10,851 nt of DNA from the NCBI GenBank assembly GCA_964645765.1, contig CAZYBE010000061.1, positions 1 to 10,851 on the forward strand. Reading direction: 5' to 3'. Below are positions 5,017-10,851 of the stretch, piece by piece (the stretch's first letter is position 1; the number at the start of each line of letters is the position of its first letter). The stretch comes from CAZGMN01 sp964645765. Its GTDB lineage: Bacteria > Acidobacteriota > Aminicenantia > Aminicenantales > Aminicenantaceae. Made by a program: the position numbers and the translations under genes. The notes under the pieces are model-generated. The model was not told the origin of the DNA. It worked only from the letters and a program-made list of their open reading frames with translations, and did not search any database.

Positions 5017-8000
5017 TTATTCGTAAAGGAAATATTTCCGGCGCTTTTCTCCGAACACCTTCTCGTCCTTTTCCATTTGAGCGATTATTTCTTCATAGAT
5101 TGTCTTTCCCTTGATGTAGCGGCTTAAAAGGTCGTTTCCGAACATCTGGTCGAGGTATCGCGATTCAGGGAAAGATCTATCCGGCACCAGCTCTTTTATG
5201 GCTTTTATGACTTCGAGCCCAAAGCGAAGGGATAAAAATTTCTCTTTATTGTTAACACTGACCTTGATTCCACGGCAAATTTTGTTCTCATAAAGAGGGT
5301 GAAGAGCTTTTCCAGGCGCAGAGCTGGGAGTGTAGTCTACGGCCTCAATCTCGATTCCGAATTTTTCGCCATCCAATTTTTTGATGATTGACGCATTGTC
5401 AAGCCAGGGCGCTCCAAATTGAAGGAAAGGATAGGGTGTGCCTTCTCCCCTGTTAAGGACTACAGCTCCAAAAAGCGCGGTTCCAGGATAGATGATGGCC
5501 GATTCGGGCGTTGGAATGTTGGGGGAGGAGGGAATCCAGGCCAGGCCGGTCTCCTGCCAGAAAAAATTTCTCTTCCAGTTTTTCATCTTGACGGCACGGA
5601 TGTCGGCTTTTTCCGGCACCCAGCCTTCGCCCTTCATCATCATCGCCAGCTCAGCCGCAGTCAACCCGTATCTTAGCGTGACCGGGACTTCTCCGAGAAA
5701 AGAGCTGAATTCAGGACGCAGGAGGGGCCCCTCGATGATTTCGCCTCCGAGCGGATTTGGCCTGTCCAGGATGTAGATGGGAATATTCGCCTCGGCTGCC
5801 GCCTCGATCATATATTTGAGGGTGCTGATATAGGTGTAGAACCTTGTGCCGATATCCTGGATGTCGTAGATAAAAGCACCAATCTCTCGAGTCTGCTCTG
5901 AAGTCGGCTTTCTTGTCCCTCCATAAAGGCTGTAGATTTTGATTCCTTTGAACTGATTGTCCTTGACCTCAGCTCCTGCTTCAACATCTCCAAAAAATCC
6001 ATGCTCTGGAGAAAAGATGGCCTGAATTTTCTGTCCTTTATCCAGAAGAGCCTGGAGAAGAGACTTTCCTTGCGGAAGGTGTGAGGTTTGATTGATGATG
6101 AGGCCGAGAGATTTGCCCTGCACTTCAGACAGGAACTCCTCCAGAAAAATTTCGTTGCCCAGTCTTACGGCTGGTTCTTCGCGGCTTGCCGCAGGGAATC
6201 GTCCATCGGACGCTCCAGGAGGGCATGAGCCTTTGTTCTTAATTCGAGGGTCCATGCCCAGGCCGAGAAAGGCAGGCAGGGAGCAAAGCGACTGTGAAGA
6301 ATTGACATTTGAAAGATACTCGCTCAATCCTGTTTTTTTCAAGATATCCAGCGCTTCTTCTTGAATAAGGCCTCTGTTCAATCGAAGGGATTCAAGAATG
6401 CGGATGATGGACAGGCCGACTTCAGCGGTCTGGCCTGCCTCTCTTTGTTTATCCTTGAGAAAGCTTATGGCATCAAAGAGCACGGCATTTGCCTCGCCGT
6501 AGGAAATAGGCTCCTGAACTCCATAAAGCTTTGCCCACTCAGGTCGGCTAAGGATGTCATTGACATGAGACTGAACGAGGTATGTGGCCCGACCGATGAG
6601 CTTGAGGTTGCTCGGGCTGACATTGGTCATGGTGTTCCCGATGACTTTTCCCAGACGAGCCATGACCGCAGTTGAATGGGCGTTGAGAAAGATTTTGAGG
6701 GCAATCTGTTGATTGAGGCCAAAAGGGTCGTTCTTGCTTTTTATGTTCACAACCACAAAGCGGCAACCTGGATTGCTCTCAAAACGAGGTATGCTTCGAA
6801 TGAGCTTTGATACCTGCGCCGAGGGTTTATCGCTGATAAGAACAATGGCTGCATTTGCTCCTTCTTTCAGGAAGAGGTCGAGGAATTTTCTGAAATCAGA
6901 GTTCTTTTTTCTGAGCTCCTCTTCCTCAGGAGAGATGCAGACTGCGACTCCAAGGTCTTGCTTTTTTGGCCCGCGGCTTTTCAGGTTGGGCTCGGAGAAA
7001 GAAAAATCATAAAGATACTGCTGGTCATCTCCAGTATTTCTGAGGCTTTGCAGGGCTGCCTTTTTAAGATAGACATCATCGATTTCTTCTTCAAAGGGCT
7101 TTTTATAAAAATCAGGATTTAAACCTCTGAACGGCCTCCCGAGAAAGGCTTGCCAGGCATGGTGAAGATTGGCTGCAGGTGTCCAGACCTGAATCCAGCA
7201 TCTCCTCTTTGCTTCATTACCCGTATCCAACGGGAACAGCCGGAAGGTCGGGCTTCTTTCTGTGCTGTCGATAAAGACGCTGATCAATGCTCTTCGGGCA
7301 AAATAGGTGGAGAAGTGCTCTGTTTTGTAGGTTTGAGCCTCGAGCTCGGTGAATTTGGCAATGGCGGGCAGGCTATCTTTGACCTGACTGAGGATTGAAG
7401 AAAATTCCTTTAGCCTCTGTTCAAGAGAAATTTCATTCTCGAAGCCGAGCTTTGCCATCTCTTTTTTGGAGAGAAACTTTCTTAACGAGCGCTCGAGCGC
7501 AGTTTGTAAAATGCTGCCAATGACGAAAGTTTCGATCGTCGTCGCCTGCATCCGGGTTGAGCCGGTGATGGCCTGAGGCCCGGTGGTCAGGTTGATTTTT
7601 GTGATGCCAGGCTCTTCGATGACTCTCCGGCTTCGCTCAAAAGGGAAAAGCCTCTCATCTGGGTTGTTGTAGATAAAATAGAGCTTTTTTCTCGACTCTT
7701 CCGGGTGATAGGCATTCGCCTTTTTCCACTCGTCTAAAGCGGCGAGAATTGTTCCGATAACTGAAGAGGTCTCCCCTCCTTCAGTCACGCAGATGACCAC
7801 GTCCCCTCTCTCGATTCTTCTCTCTTCAAGCTGAAGGCGTCCGATAAGCTGCAGGTCTTCGAACCCTTCGAGGGAGCTGATAAGGGCCCGGTCGCCGCCA
7901 GTCATCTCTCCGATGAGACGGTCTTCGATGGCGTCTCCGAGCTTTAATTTGACTTTCGACCAGATTTTTTTCTCTGTCCTGGCCTTTCTCCAGAAAGGAC

Positions 8001-8460
8001 GCCAGAATGCGCTCTCCATCTGTTTTGCCAGCCGGCCGGTGGCGCCGCAGCCATAAATATAGATTTTTTTGTTGGAGAGAATGGCCTTTTCCAGAGCCTG
8101 GGCGGCCTGCTCTAAAGGCTCTTTTTCTTTGGCCAGAGTCTCAAGCTTTTCCTTTATGTCCTCGTCCACGGAGAGAAGCTGGCCAAGGCCCTCCTCGAAG
8201 TCCTGCTGGATTATACTGCTGAGGTTCCGTGTTTTGGGATGACGTTGCTCGGTCACAAGAGTATGAAGCTGAAATTGAGTCTTGTTCCGGACATAGTCAA
8301 CCGATTCAGGAGAAGGAGTTAATCTTAAGAGATTGAGCAGGCTGGTTTTTTGTTCAGAGATGGGCCGGGCCGCCTGTTTATCGCTTGGTTGAAGCTTGCC
8401 TGGAATGAGGAAGAAAGCAAGAAGAAGAAAAAGAGAAAATAAACTTTTGGAAGATTTCAT
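5017..8460 (-). CDS. Exported MurQ/GKRP-like double-SIS + NamZ (DUF1343) fusion protein
   Basis: This 1147-residue protein joins two peptidoglycan-salvage activities. Residues 1-21 form a Sec-type signal peptide (KSSK, then LFSLFLLLAFFLIPG). Residues about 60-730 resemble MurQ, the N-acetylmuramate-6-phosphate etherase, and its double-SIS relative GKRP. Seen are TEQRHP (70-75), the phosphosugar loop GCGATGRL (137-144), TGGDR (187-191), EGFED (198-202), TEGGETSS (226-233) and TGSTRM (299-304). In the second SIS unit, DSTERSPTF (398-406) aligns with the MurQ catalytic-Glu motif (E401). STAVMARLGKVIGN and PSNLKL (596-621) follow. From about 767, after a low-complexity linker (733-765), comes a complete DUF1343/NamZ exo-N-acetylmuramidase: SPEHGFFGDVEAG (817-829), DIQDIGTRFYTY (866-877), LDRPNPLGG (898-906). 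I chose ATG 8460; a GTG at 8481 is possible but has no ribosome site. MurQ normally acts in the cytoplasm on a phosphorylated sugar, so an exported copy is odd. The gene follows dCMP deaminase by about 95 bp. Confidence 0.85.
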   Translation of the reverse strand: MKSSKSLFSLFLLLAFFLIPGKLQPSDKQAARPISEQKTSLLNLLRLTPSPESVDYVRNKTQFQLHTLVTEQRHPKTRNLSSIIQQDFEEGLGQLLSVDEDIKEKLETLAKEKEPLEQAAQALEKAILSNKKIYIYGCGATGRLAKQMESAFWRPFWRKARTEKKIWSKVKLKLGDAIEDRLIGEMTGGDRALISSLEGFEDLQLIGRLQLEERRIERGDVVICVTEGGETSSVIGTILAALDEWKKANAYHPEESRKKLYFIYNNPDERLFPFERSRRVIEEPGITKINLTTGPQAITGSTRMQATTIETFVIGSILQTALERSLRKFLSKKEMAKLGFENEISLEQRLKEFSSILSQVKDSLPAIAKFTELEAQTYKTEHFSTYFARRALISVFIDSTERSPTFRLFPLDTGNEAKRRCWIQVWTPAANLHHAWQAFLGRPFRGLNPDFYKKPFEEEIDDVYLKKAALQSLRNTGDDQQYLYDFSFSEPNLKSRGPKKQDLGVAVCISPEEEELRKKNSDFRKFLDLFLKEGANAAIVLISDKPSAQVSKLIRSIPRFESNPGCRFVVVNIKSKNDPFGLNQQIALKIFLNAHSTAVMARLGKVIGNTMTNVSPSNLKLIGRATYLVQSHVNDILSRPEWAKLYGVQEPISYGEANAVLFDAISFLKDKQREAGQTAEVGLSIIRILESLRLNRGLIQEEALDILKKTGLSEYLSNVNSSQSLCSLPAFLGLGMDPRIKNKGSCPPGASDGRFPAASREEPAVRLGNEIFLEEFLSEVQGKSLGLIINQTSHLPQGKSLLQALLDKGQKIQAIFSPEHGFFGDVEAGAEVKDNQFKGIKIYSLYGGTRKPTSEQTREIGAFIYDIQDIGTRFYTYISTLKYMIEAAAEANIPIYILDRPNPLGGEIIEGPLLRPEFSSFLGEVPVTLRYGLTAAELAMMMKGEGWVPEKADIRAVKMKNWKRNFFWQETGLAWIPSSPNIPTPESAIIYPGTALFGAVVLNRGEGTPYPFLQFGAPWLDNASIIKKLDGEKFGIEIEAVDYTPSSAPGKALHPLYENKICRGIKVSVNNKEKFLSLRFGLEVIKAIKELVPDRSFPESRYLDQMFGNDLLSRYIKGKTIYEEIIAQMEKDEKVFGEKRRKYFLYE
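6166..6264 (-). repeat. Palindrome-rich linker between SIS and NamZ domains
   Basis: This in-frame segment encodes a low-complexity stretch rich in Gly, Pro, Ser, Arg and Glu (starts MDPRIKNKGSCPPG). It contains two small perfect hairpins: GCGGC-TT-GCCGC (6181-6192) and CGTCC-ATC-GGACG (6200-6212). It does not look like part of either domain. It may be the former intergenic region or an inserted palindromic element. Confidence 0.35.
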
Positions 8461-8495
8461 GATTTCGTGTTTTCGAAACACCCAGCCTGACCCAT
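8457..8495 (-). other. Possible 12-codon leader ORF before the fusion gene
   Basis: ATG 8495 is preceded 10 bases upstream by AAAGGA (8506-8511) and encodes MGQAGCFENTKS. Its TGA overlaps the ATG at 8460 (ATGA). The fusion gene has no Shine-Dalgarno of its own at ATG 8460, so translational coupling through this leader is possible. A GTGTTT/AAACAC hairpin (8468-8480) lies inside. It may be chance. Confidence 0.3.
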
Positions 8496-8556
8496 AGCGT
8501 AGTTTTCCTTTACAGATAAAAGATGCTTTACGCTTGCATAAGACACTTGACTCATC

Positions 8557-9066
8557 TCATCCATACTGCTGCTTATCATCAATGATGTCGGTTTCCTTCC
8601 AATCCTTCATCCAGTCTTTGACACGAAAGATTTTCATCTTTCCATCTGCGGTCGAGCAGATGACGCGGTCAAGGCCGGCATTGATCAACATTTTCTTGCA
8701 GATGAAACAGGGGAAGGCGTTTATCGGCTTGGGCTTTCCGGGGACGCTGCCATAGATATACATGTCGCCTCCCAAGAGGCTGACCCCAGCCCGGGCAGCG
8801 TTGATGATGGCGTTTTGTTCGGCATGGACGCTGCGGCACAGCTCATAACGCTGGCCATGGGGGACGTTGAGCTTGTCTCTGAGGCAGAAGCCGTGTTCAA
8901 GGCTGTCCTTGGTTTTCCTTGGCGCTCCAACATATCCGGTGGAGATAATCTGGTCATCCTTGATGATGATCGCTCCTATGGAGCGCCGAAAGCAGGTGCT
9001 GCGACGTGCAACTTCTTCGGCAATGCCCAAATAATACTGGTCTTTGGAGATTCTTTTTGATTTCAT
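8557..9066 (-). CDS. dCMP deaminase / ComEB-type zinc deaminase
   Basis: A 169-residue cytosine-nucleotide deaminase. Deoxycytidylate deaminases convert dCMP to dUMP, feeding thymidylate synthesis. The zinc-site residues are H81 and E83 in VHAEQNAI (the proton-shuttling Glu is E83) and C120, C123 in PCFICKK. The upstream IGAIII..D..IISTGYVGAPR region (30-50) is the family substrate-side strand and loop, and the length is normal for the ComEB/dCMP deaminase family. Its ATG overlaps the stop of the upstream kinase gene in an ATGA, so it is probably translated from the same message by coupling. The C-terminus (about 150-169) is charged and has no family motif. An RNA- or DNA-editing deaminase is less likely given the full dCMP-type pattern. 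Confidence 0.9.
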   Translation of the reverse strand: MKSKRISKDQYYLGIAEEVARRSTCFRRSIGAIIIKDDQIISTGYVGAPRKTKDSLEHGFCLRDKLNVPHGQRYELCRSVHAEQNAIINAARAGVSLLGGDMYIYGSVPGKPKPINAFPCFICKKMLINAGLDRVICSTADGKMKIFRVKDWMKDWKETDIIDDKQQYG

Positions 9067-9602
9067 AATATTTCCTCCAGCTTTTGGTAGAGGTCTTCGA
9101 GGGAGCCGTCGTTAATGATGACGAAATCCGCCATATTCATGCATTTCTGGAGCTGCTGTCCTTTTTCGCACTCTGTCATCTCTTCCTTTTCTTTTTCGAT
9201 AAATTCCTGAAGAGTGGAAGCTGACTCCCCCCTTCCCCTTTCTTTCACTCTTTCGTATCTCAGTTCGGCAGGCGCATCAACGGCCAGAAAGATAAAGTTT
9301 TTTTGCTTCCTCAAGTATTCAACTTCCTTGGGATTGCGGATGCTGTCGATGACAGCTTTATCCTTGACCTTTTTCATCGCAAGCCTGGCCAGCATATCAG
9401 GCCCGAATTTTTCTCTGAGCTCGTTCCCCATCTTTATCATGTTGTCTCTTGTCGGCTCCTTCCCTCTTTTCTGAAGCTCTTCACGAATCACGTCGGAGAG
9501 AGAAAAATATTGGAATCCCTTTTTTTGCAGGTAAGCGGCAGCCTCTCCTTTTCCTGAGCCGTTTGTTCCTGTCAAGCCGATGAGCTTAACCCTTTTTCTC
9601 AT
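9063..9602 (-). CDS. UPF0200-type P-loop kinase (dephospho-CoA-kinase-like)
   Basis: A 179-residue P-loop protein. The Walker A is GLTGTNGSGKG (9-19, K18). It also has the SDVIREEL..RG.EPT segment (36-52), a long NELREKFGPDMLA helix and VIDSIRNP (about 84-91), which corresponds to the Walker-B/substrate strand. A lid with R/E residues (ELRYERVKERGRGES) and MADFVIIND near the end follow. This order matches the UPF0200 family, best known from archaea and related to dephospho-CoA and nucleoside monophosphate kinases. The phosphate acceptor has not been assigned to my knowledge. The overlap with the dCMP deaminase suggests a nucleotide substrate, though this is inference. It is not coaE itself: the CoaE substrate motifs are not evident. 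Confidence 0.85.
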   Translation of the reverse strand: MRKRVKLIGLTGTNGSGKGEAAAYLQKKGFQYFSLSDVIREELQKRGKEPTRDNMIKMGNELREKFGPDMLARLAMKKVKDKAVIDSIRNPKEVEYLRKQKNFIFLAVDAPAELRYERVKERGRGESASTLQEFIEKEKEEMTECEKGQQLQKCMNMADFVIINDGSLEDLYQKLEEIL

Positions 9603-9620
9603 CTTCTGTCTCGTTTCCGC

Positions 9621-9731
9621 TTACAGCCTTCCTCTGATCAGCCTTCTGCACCAGGAACGGATAATTTTTTTGATATTTTCCGGATTATAGTCCGGAGCCC
9701 TGCGGATGATGATGTTTTCTTTTAGCTTCAT
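9621..9731 (-). pseudogene. 36-codon remnant or small ORF, DUF362-like start
   Basis: The frame starts MKLKENIIIRRAPDYNPENI and ends WCRRLIRGRL. The I/V-R-x-PDYNPENIKKII pattern resembles the first strand and helix of DUF362 ferredoxin-like proteins, which run to several hundred residues. It lies 23 bp after tatC and 18 bp before the kinase, inside the operon. No good ribosome site is visible. It is probably a deleted gene, but a small protein cannot be excluded. Confidence 0.35.
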
Positions 9732-9754
9732 CTGGCTCAGCTTTAATTATTCAG

Positions 9755-10528
9755 CTATCCGACCAAGTCTGCGCCGGAGTCTTTTTGTTTCTTCCTTTTT
9801 TTCCCTGCAAAAAGGGCAATCAGAATGCTCAATCCGTAAAGGCCCAGCATGGGGCCAGCGAGGATAGTTTGGTTGATAAAATCCGGAGTGGGAGTGATGA
9901 TGGCGGCGATGATAAAAATAACCAGGACTGCATACTTAATGTTTTTTATCATCCATCCAGCCGTGACAAGACCCATGCGGGAGAGAAAGAAGACGAGCGT
10001 AGGCAATTCAAAGACAAGGGAGATTCCTAAGAGCAGATGGAGAGCCAAGCTGAAATATTTGTCAGCCGTGATAACAGGCTGAAAGTCAGATCCTATGGTA
10101 AGAAAAAAACGGCAGGCAAAGGGGAAAAGCACGAAGTAACCGAAAAGAGCGCCCAGGATAAAAAAGAATGTTGTCAGAAAAACAAAGGGAATAACATATT
10201 TCTTTTCTTTTTGATAGAGGCCTGGAGCAACGAACTTCCAGAGCTGATAAAAAATGAAGGGCGACGTGAAGAAAATCGCCGCTAAAAAGGAGACTTTGAT
10301 ATAAACCATAAAGGCAGCAGGAAGGGTGGTGACAGCCAATCTTGTCCCTTGAGGAAGAGATTGGGTGACTGGGCGGGCCAGGATTTTGAAGATATCCTTG
10401 CTGAACATATAGGCTGGGATGACGGCGACAAGGAGGGCAATGAGGGAATAAACTATCCTTTTTCTGAGGTCGTCGAGATGTTCGAGGAAGGTCATACCGT
10501 CAGGAGACTTTTTTCCCTTCCTCATCAT
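9755..10528 (-). CDS. tatC: Twin-arginine translocase subunit TatC
   Basis: The 257-residue TatC is the receptor and core of the Tat pathway, which exports folded proteins. Six hydrophobic segments can be seen. Hallmarks are FLEHLDDLRKRI (14-25), FVAPGLYQKEKK (99-110, with E108 equal to E. coli E103), VFELP (172-176) and ITPTPDFINQ (211-220). In the signal-peptide-binding ELR motif the usual Glu (E. coli E15) is Asp here (D20). The start ATG 10528 has AAGGA 8 bases upstream and overlaps the tatA end by 29 bp; ATG 10495 would also be possible but has no nearby site. The C-terminal tail is basic (KKRKKQKD). Confidence in the family is very high. Confidence 0.97.
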   Translation of the reverse strand: MMRKGKKSPDGMTFLEHLDDLRKRIVYSLIALLVAVIPAYMFSKDIFKILARPVTQSLPQGTRLAVTTLPAAFMVYIKVSFLAAIFFTSPFIFYQLWKFVAPGLYQKEKKYVIPFVFLTTFFFILGALFGYFVLFPFACRFFLTIGSDFQPVITADKYFSLALHLLLGISLVFELPTLVFFLSRMGLVTAGWMIKNIKYAVLVIFIIAAIITPTPDFINQTILAGPMLGLYGLSILIALFAGKKRKKQKDSGADLVG

Positions 10529-10772
10529 CTTTTATATCCTTTATTTCCTTTATATCCTTTATATCCTTCTTTATATCTTCTTGGATATCTTTGAGTTCTT
10601 CGACTTGGATCTCTTGTTCGATTTTTTCTTTGATTTCGTCCGATGTTCTTCTGAATTCTCGAATTGCCCTTCCTAGAGACTTTCCAACTTCTGGGAGCTT
10701 TTTGGGGCCAAAGATGAGCAGGGCAATGACAAGGATTATGAGTAATTCAGGAAGCCCTATGTTTCCGAACAT
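10500..10772 (-). CDS. tatA: Sec-independent translocase subunit TatA/TatB family
   Basis: This 90-residue TatA-type protein makes the pore-forming part of the Tat system. It has an N-terminal membrane helix (about 8-20, PELLIILVIALLIFGP), the conserved FGPKKLPEVGKSLG hinge (21-34), an amphipathic helix (to about 48) and a charged tail. The tail is a run of I-K-D/E tripeptides (60-82). The start is ATG 10772, with AAGGA 6 bases upstream. The longer frame up to 10820 begins inside the promoter-leader and is rejected. No second tatA/B copy is in the window, so this one may serve both roles, as in minimal TatAC systems. It overlaps tatC. Confidence 0.95.
   Translation of the reverse strand: MFGNIGLPELLIILVIALLIFGPKKLPEVGKSLGRAIREFRRTSDEIKEKIEQEIQVEELKDIQEDIKKDIKDIKEIKDIKDDEEGKKVS
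10531..10566 (-). repeat. 9-bp tandem repeat in tatA
   Basis: Four tandem units of TTTATATCC (one is TTTATTTCC) on the plus strand encode the repeating I-K-D/E tripeptide in the TatA tail. Because the unit is 9 bp, slippage changes the tail by three residues without breaking the frame. Confidence 0.8.
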
Positions 10773-10805
10773 TTTTTCCTTTTTTAGAACCGGAATGCTT
10801 AACAA

Positions 10806-10834
10806 AATATATCGCTTCACCTTGGATAAGTCAA
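10806..10834 (-). promoter_or_regulatory. Sigma70-type promoter of the tat operon
   Basis: On the minus strand, -35 TTGACT (10829-10834) and -10 TATATT (10806-10811) are separated by 17 bp. It lies about 35 bp upstream of the tatA ATG and is the only strong promoter seen for the whole minus-strand run. Confidence 0.65.
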
Positions 10835-10851
10835 TATGCCCGCTCAGGCCT

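Noticed and set aside
5028..5039. GGAAATATTTCC palindrome near the end of the fusion gene
   Set aside because: It lies within the last codons and has no G+C stem or T-run, so it is not a terminator. No terminator is visible in the 17 bp between the convergent genes.
5419..7398. Plus-strand ORFs opposite the SIS/NamZ fusion gene
   Set aside because: They overlap a gene with clear domain motifs throughout and show no motifs of their own.
8557..9602. Anti-phage dCTP/dCMP deaminase defence system
   Set aside because: Known defence versions are single fused proteins. Here the kinase and deaminase are separate, of housekeeping length, and sit in an operon with tat genes and no other defence gene.
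10773..10820. N-terminal extension of TatA (start at 10820)
   Set aside because: It would overlap the -10 box, lacks a ribosome site, and the family starts at the MFGNIGLPEL position, which has AAGGA upstream.

Overview
The window looks like a metagenome-derived scaffold: it contains a run of 100 Ns and no rRNA, tRNA or marker gene that fixes the taxon. The right-hand genes (twin-arginine translocation, a Sec-exported MurQ/GKRP-like plus NamZ peptidoglycan-salvage protein) suggest a diderm bacterium, possibly of the Acidobacteria/Aminicenantes kind. That placement is inference only.

Left part (1 to about 3360) is a mobile-integron-type gene cassette array, read left to right, with no integrase in view. 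The boundaries can be tested from the sequence itself. The first bases of a cassette and the R'' box of that same cassette's attC should be reverse complements, because they join when the cassette circularises. This holds exactly for two cassettes. Cassette 2 starts G/TTCGACC (678-685) and its R'' reads GGTCGAAC (2439-2446). Cassette 3 starts G/TTAGATT (2531-2538) and its R'' reads AATCTAAC (3037-3044). Cassette 1 carries a small cysteine-rich protein behind its own sigma70-type promoter. Cassette 2 carries a secreted C25/caspase-fold cysteine peptidase with a C-terminal multi-pass membrane domain. Cassette 3 carries a DUF4160 + DUF2442 pair. Cassette 4 holds only the start of a DUF3795 gene and decayed sequence. 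Base composition changes abruptly between cassettes, as expected for independently acquired DNA.

Middle part (about 3360 to 5000) holds a small two-helix membrane protein (minus) and a divergent alpha/beta hydrolase (plus). They are separated by a perfect 9-bp inverted repeat and a good plus-strand promoter. The N gap (3772-3871) is flanked on both sides by the same 55 bp. Collapsing this copy restores one open hydrolase frame starting at GTG 3699 (about 381 aa), so the gap is most likely an assembly artefact.

Right part (10851 down to 5017) is a minus-strand, operon-like run: promoter, tatA, tatC, a 36-codon remnant, a UPF0200-type P-loop kinase, dCMP/ComEB-type deaminase (ATGA overlap with the kinase), then a large fusion protein. 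The fusion joins a double-SIS MurQ/GKRP-like region to a complete DUF1343/NamZ exo-N-acetylmuramidase domain behind a Sec signal peptide. It converges on the hydrolase with a 17-bp gap. The fusion and the membrane-anchored C25 peptidase cassette are the most unusual items.
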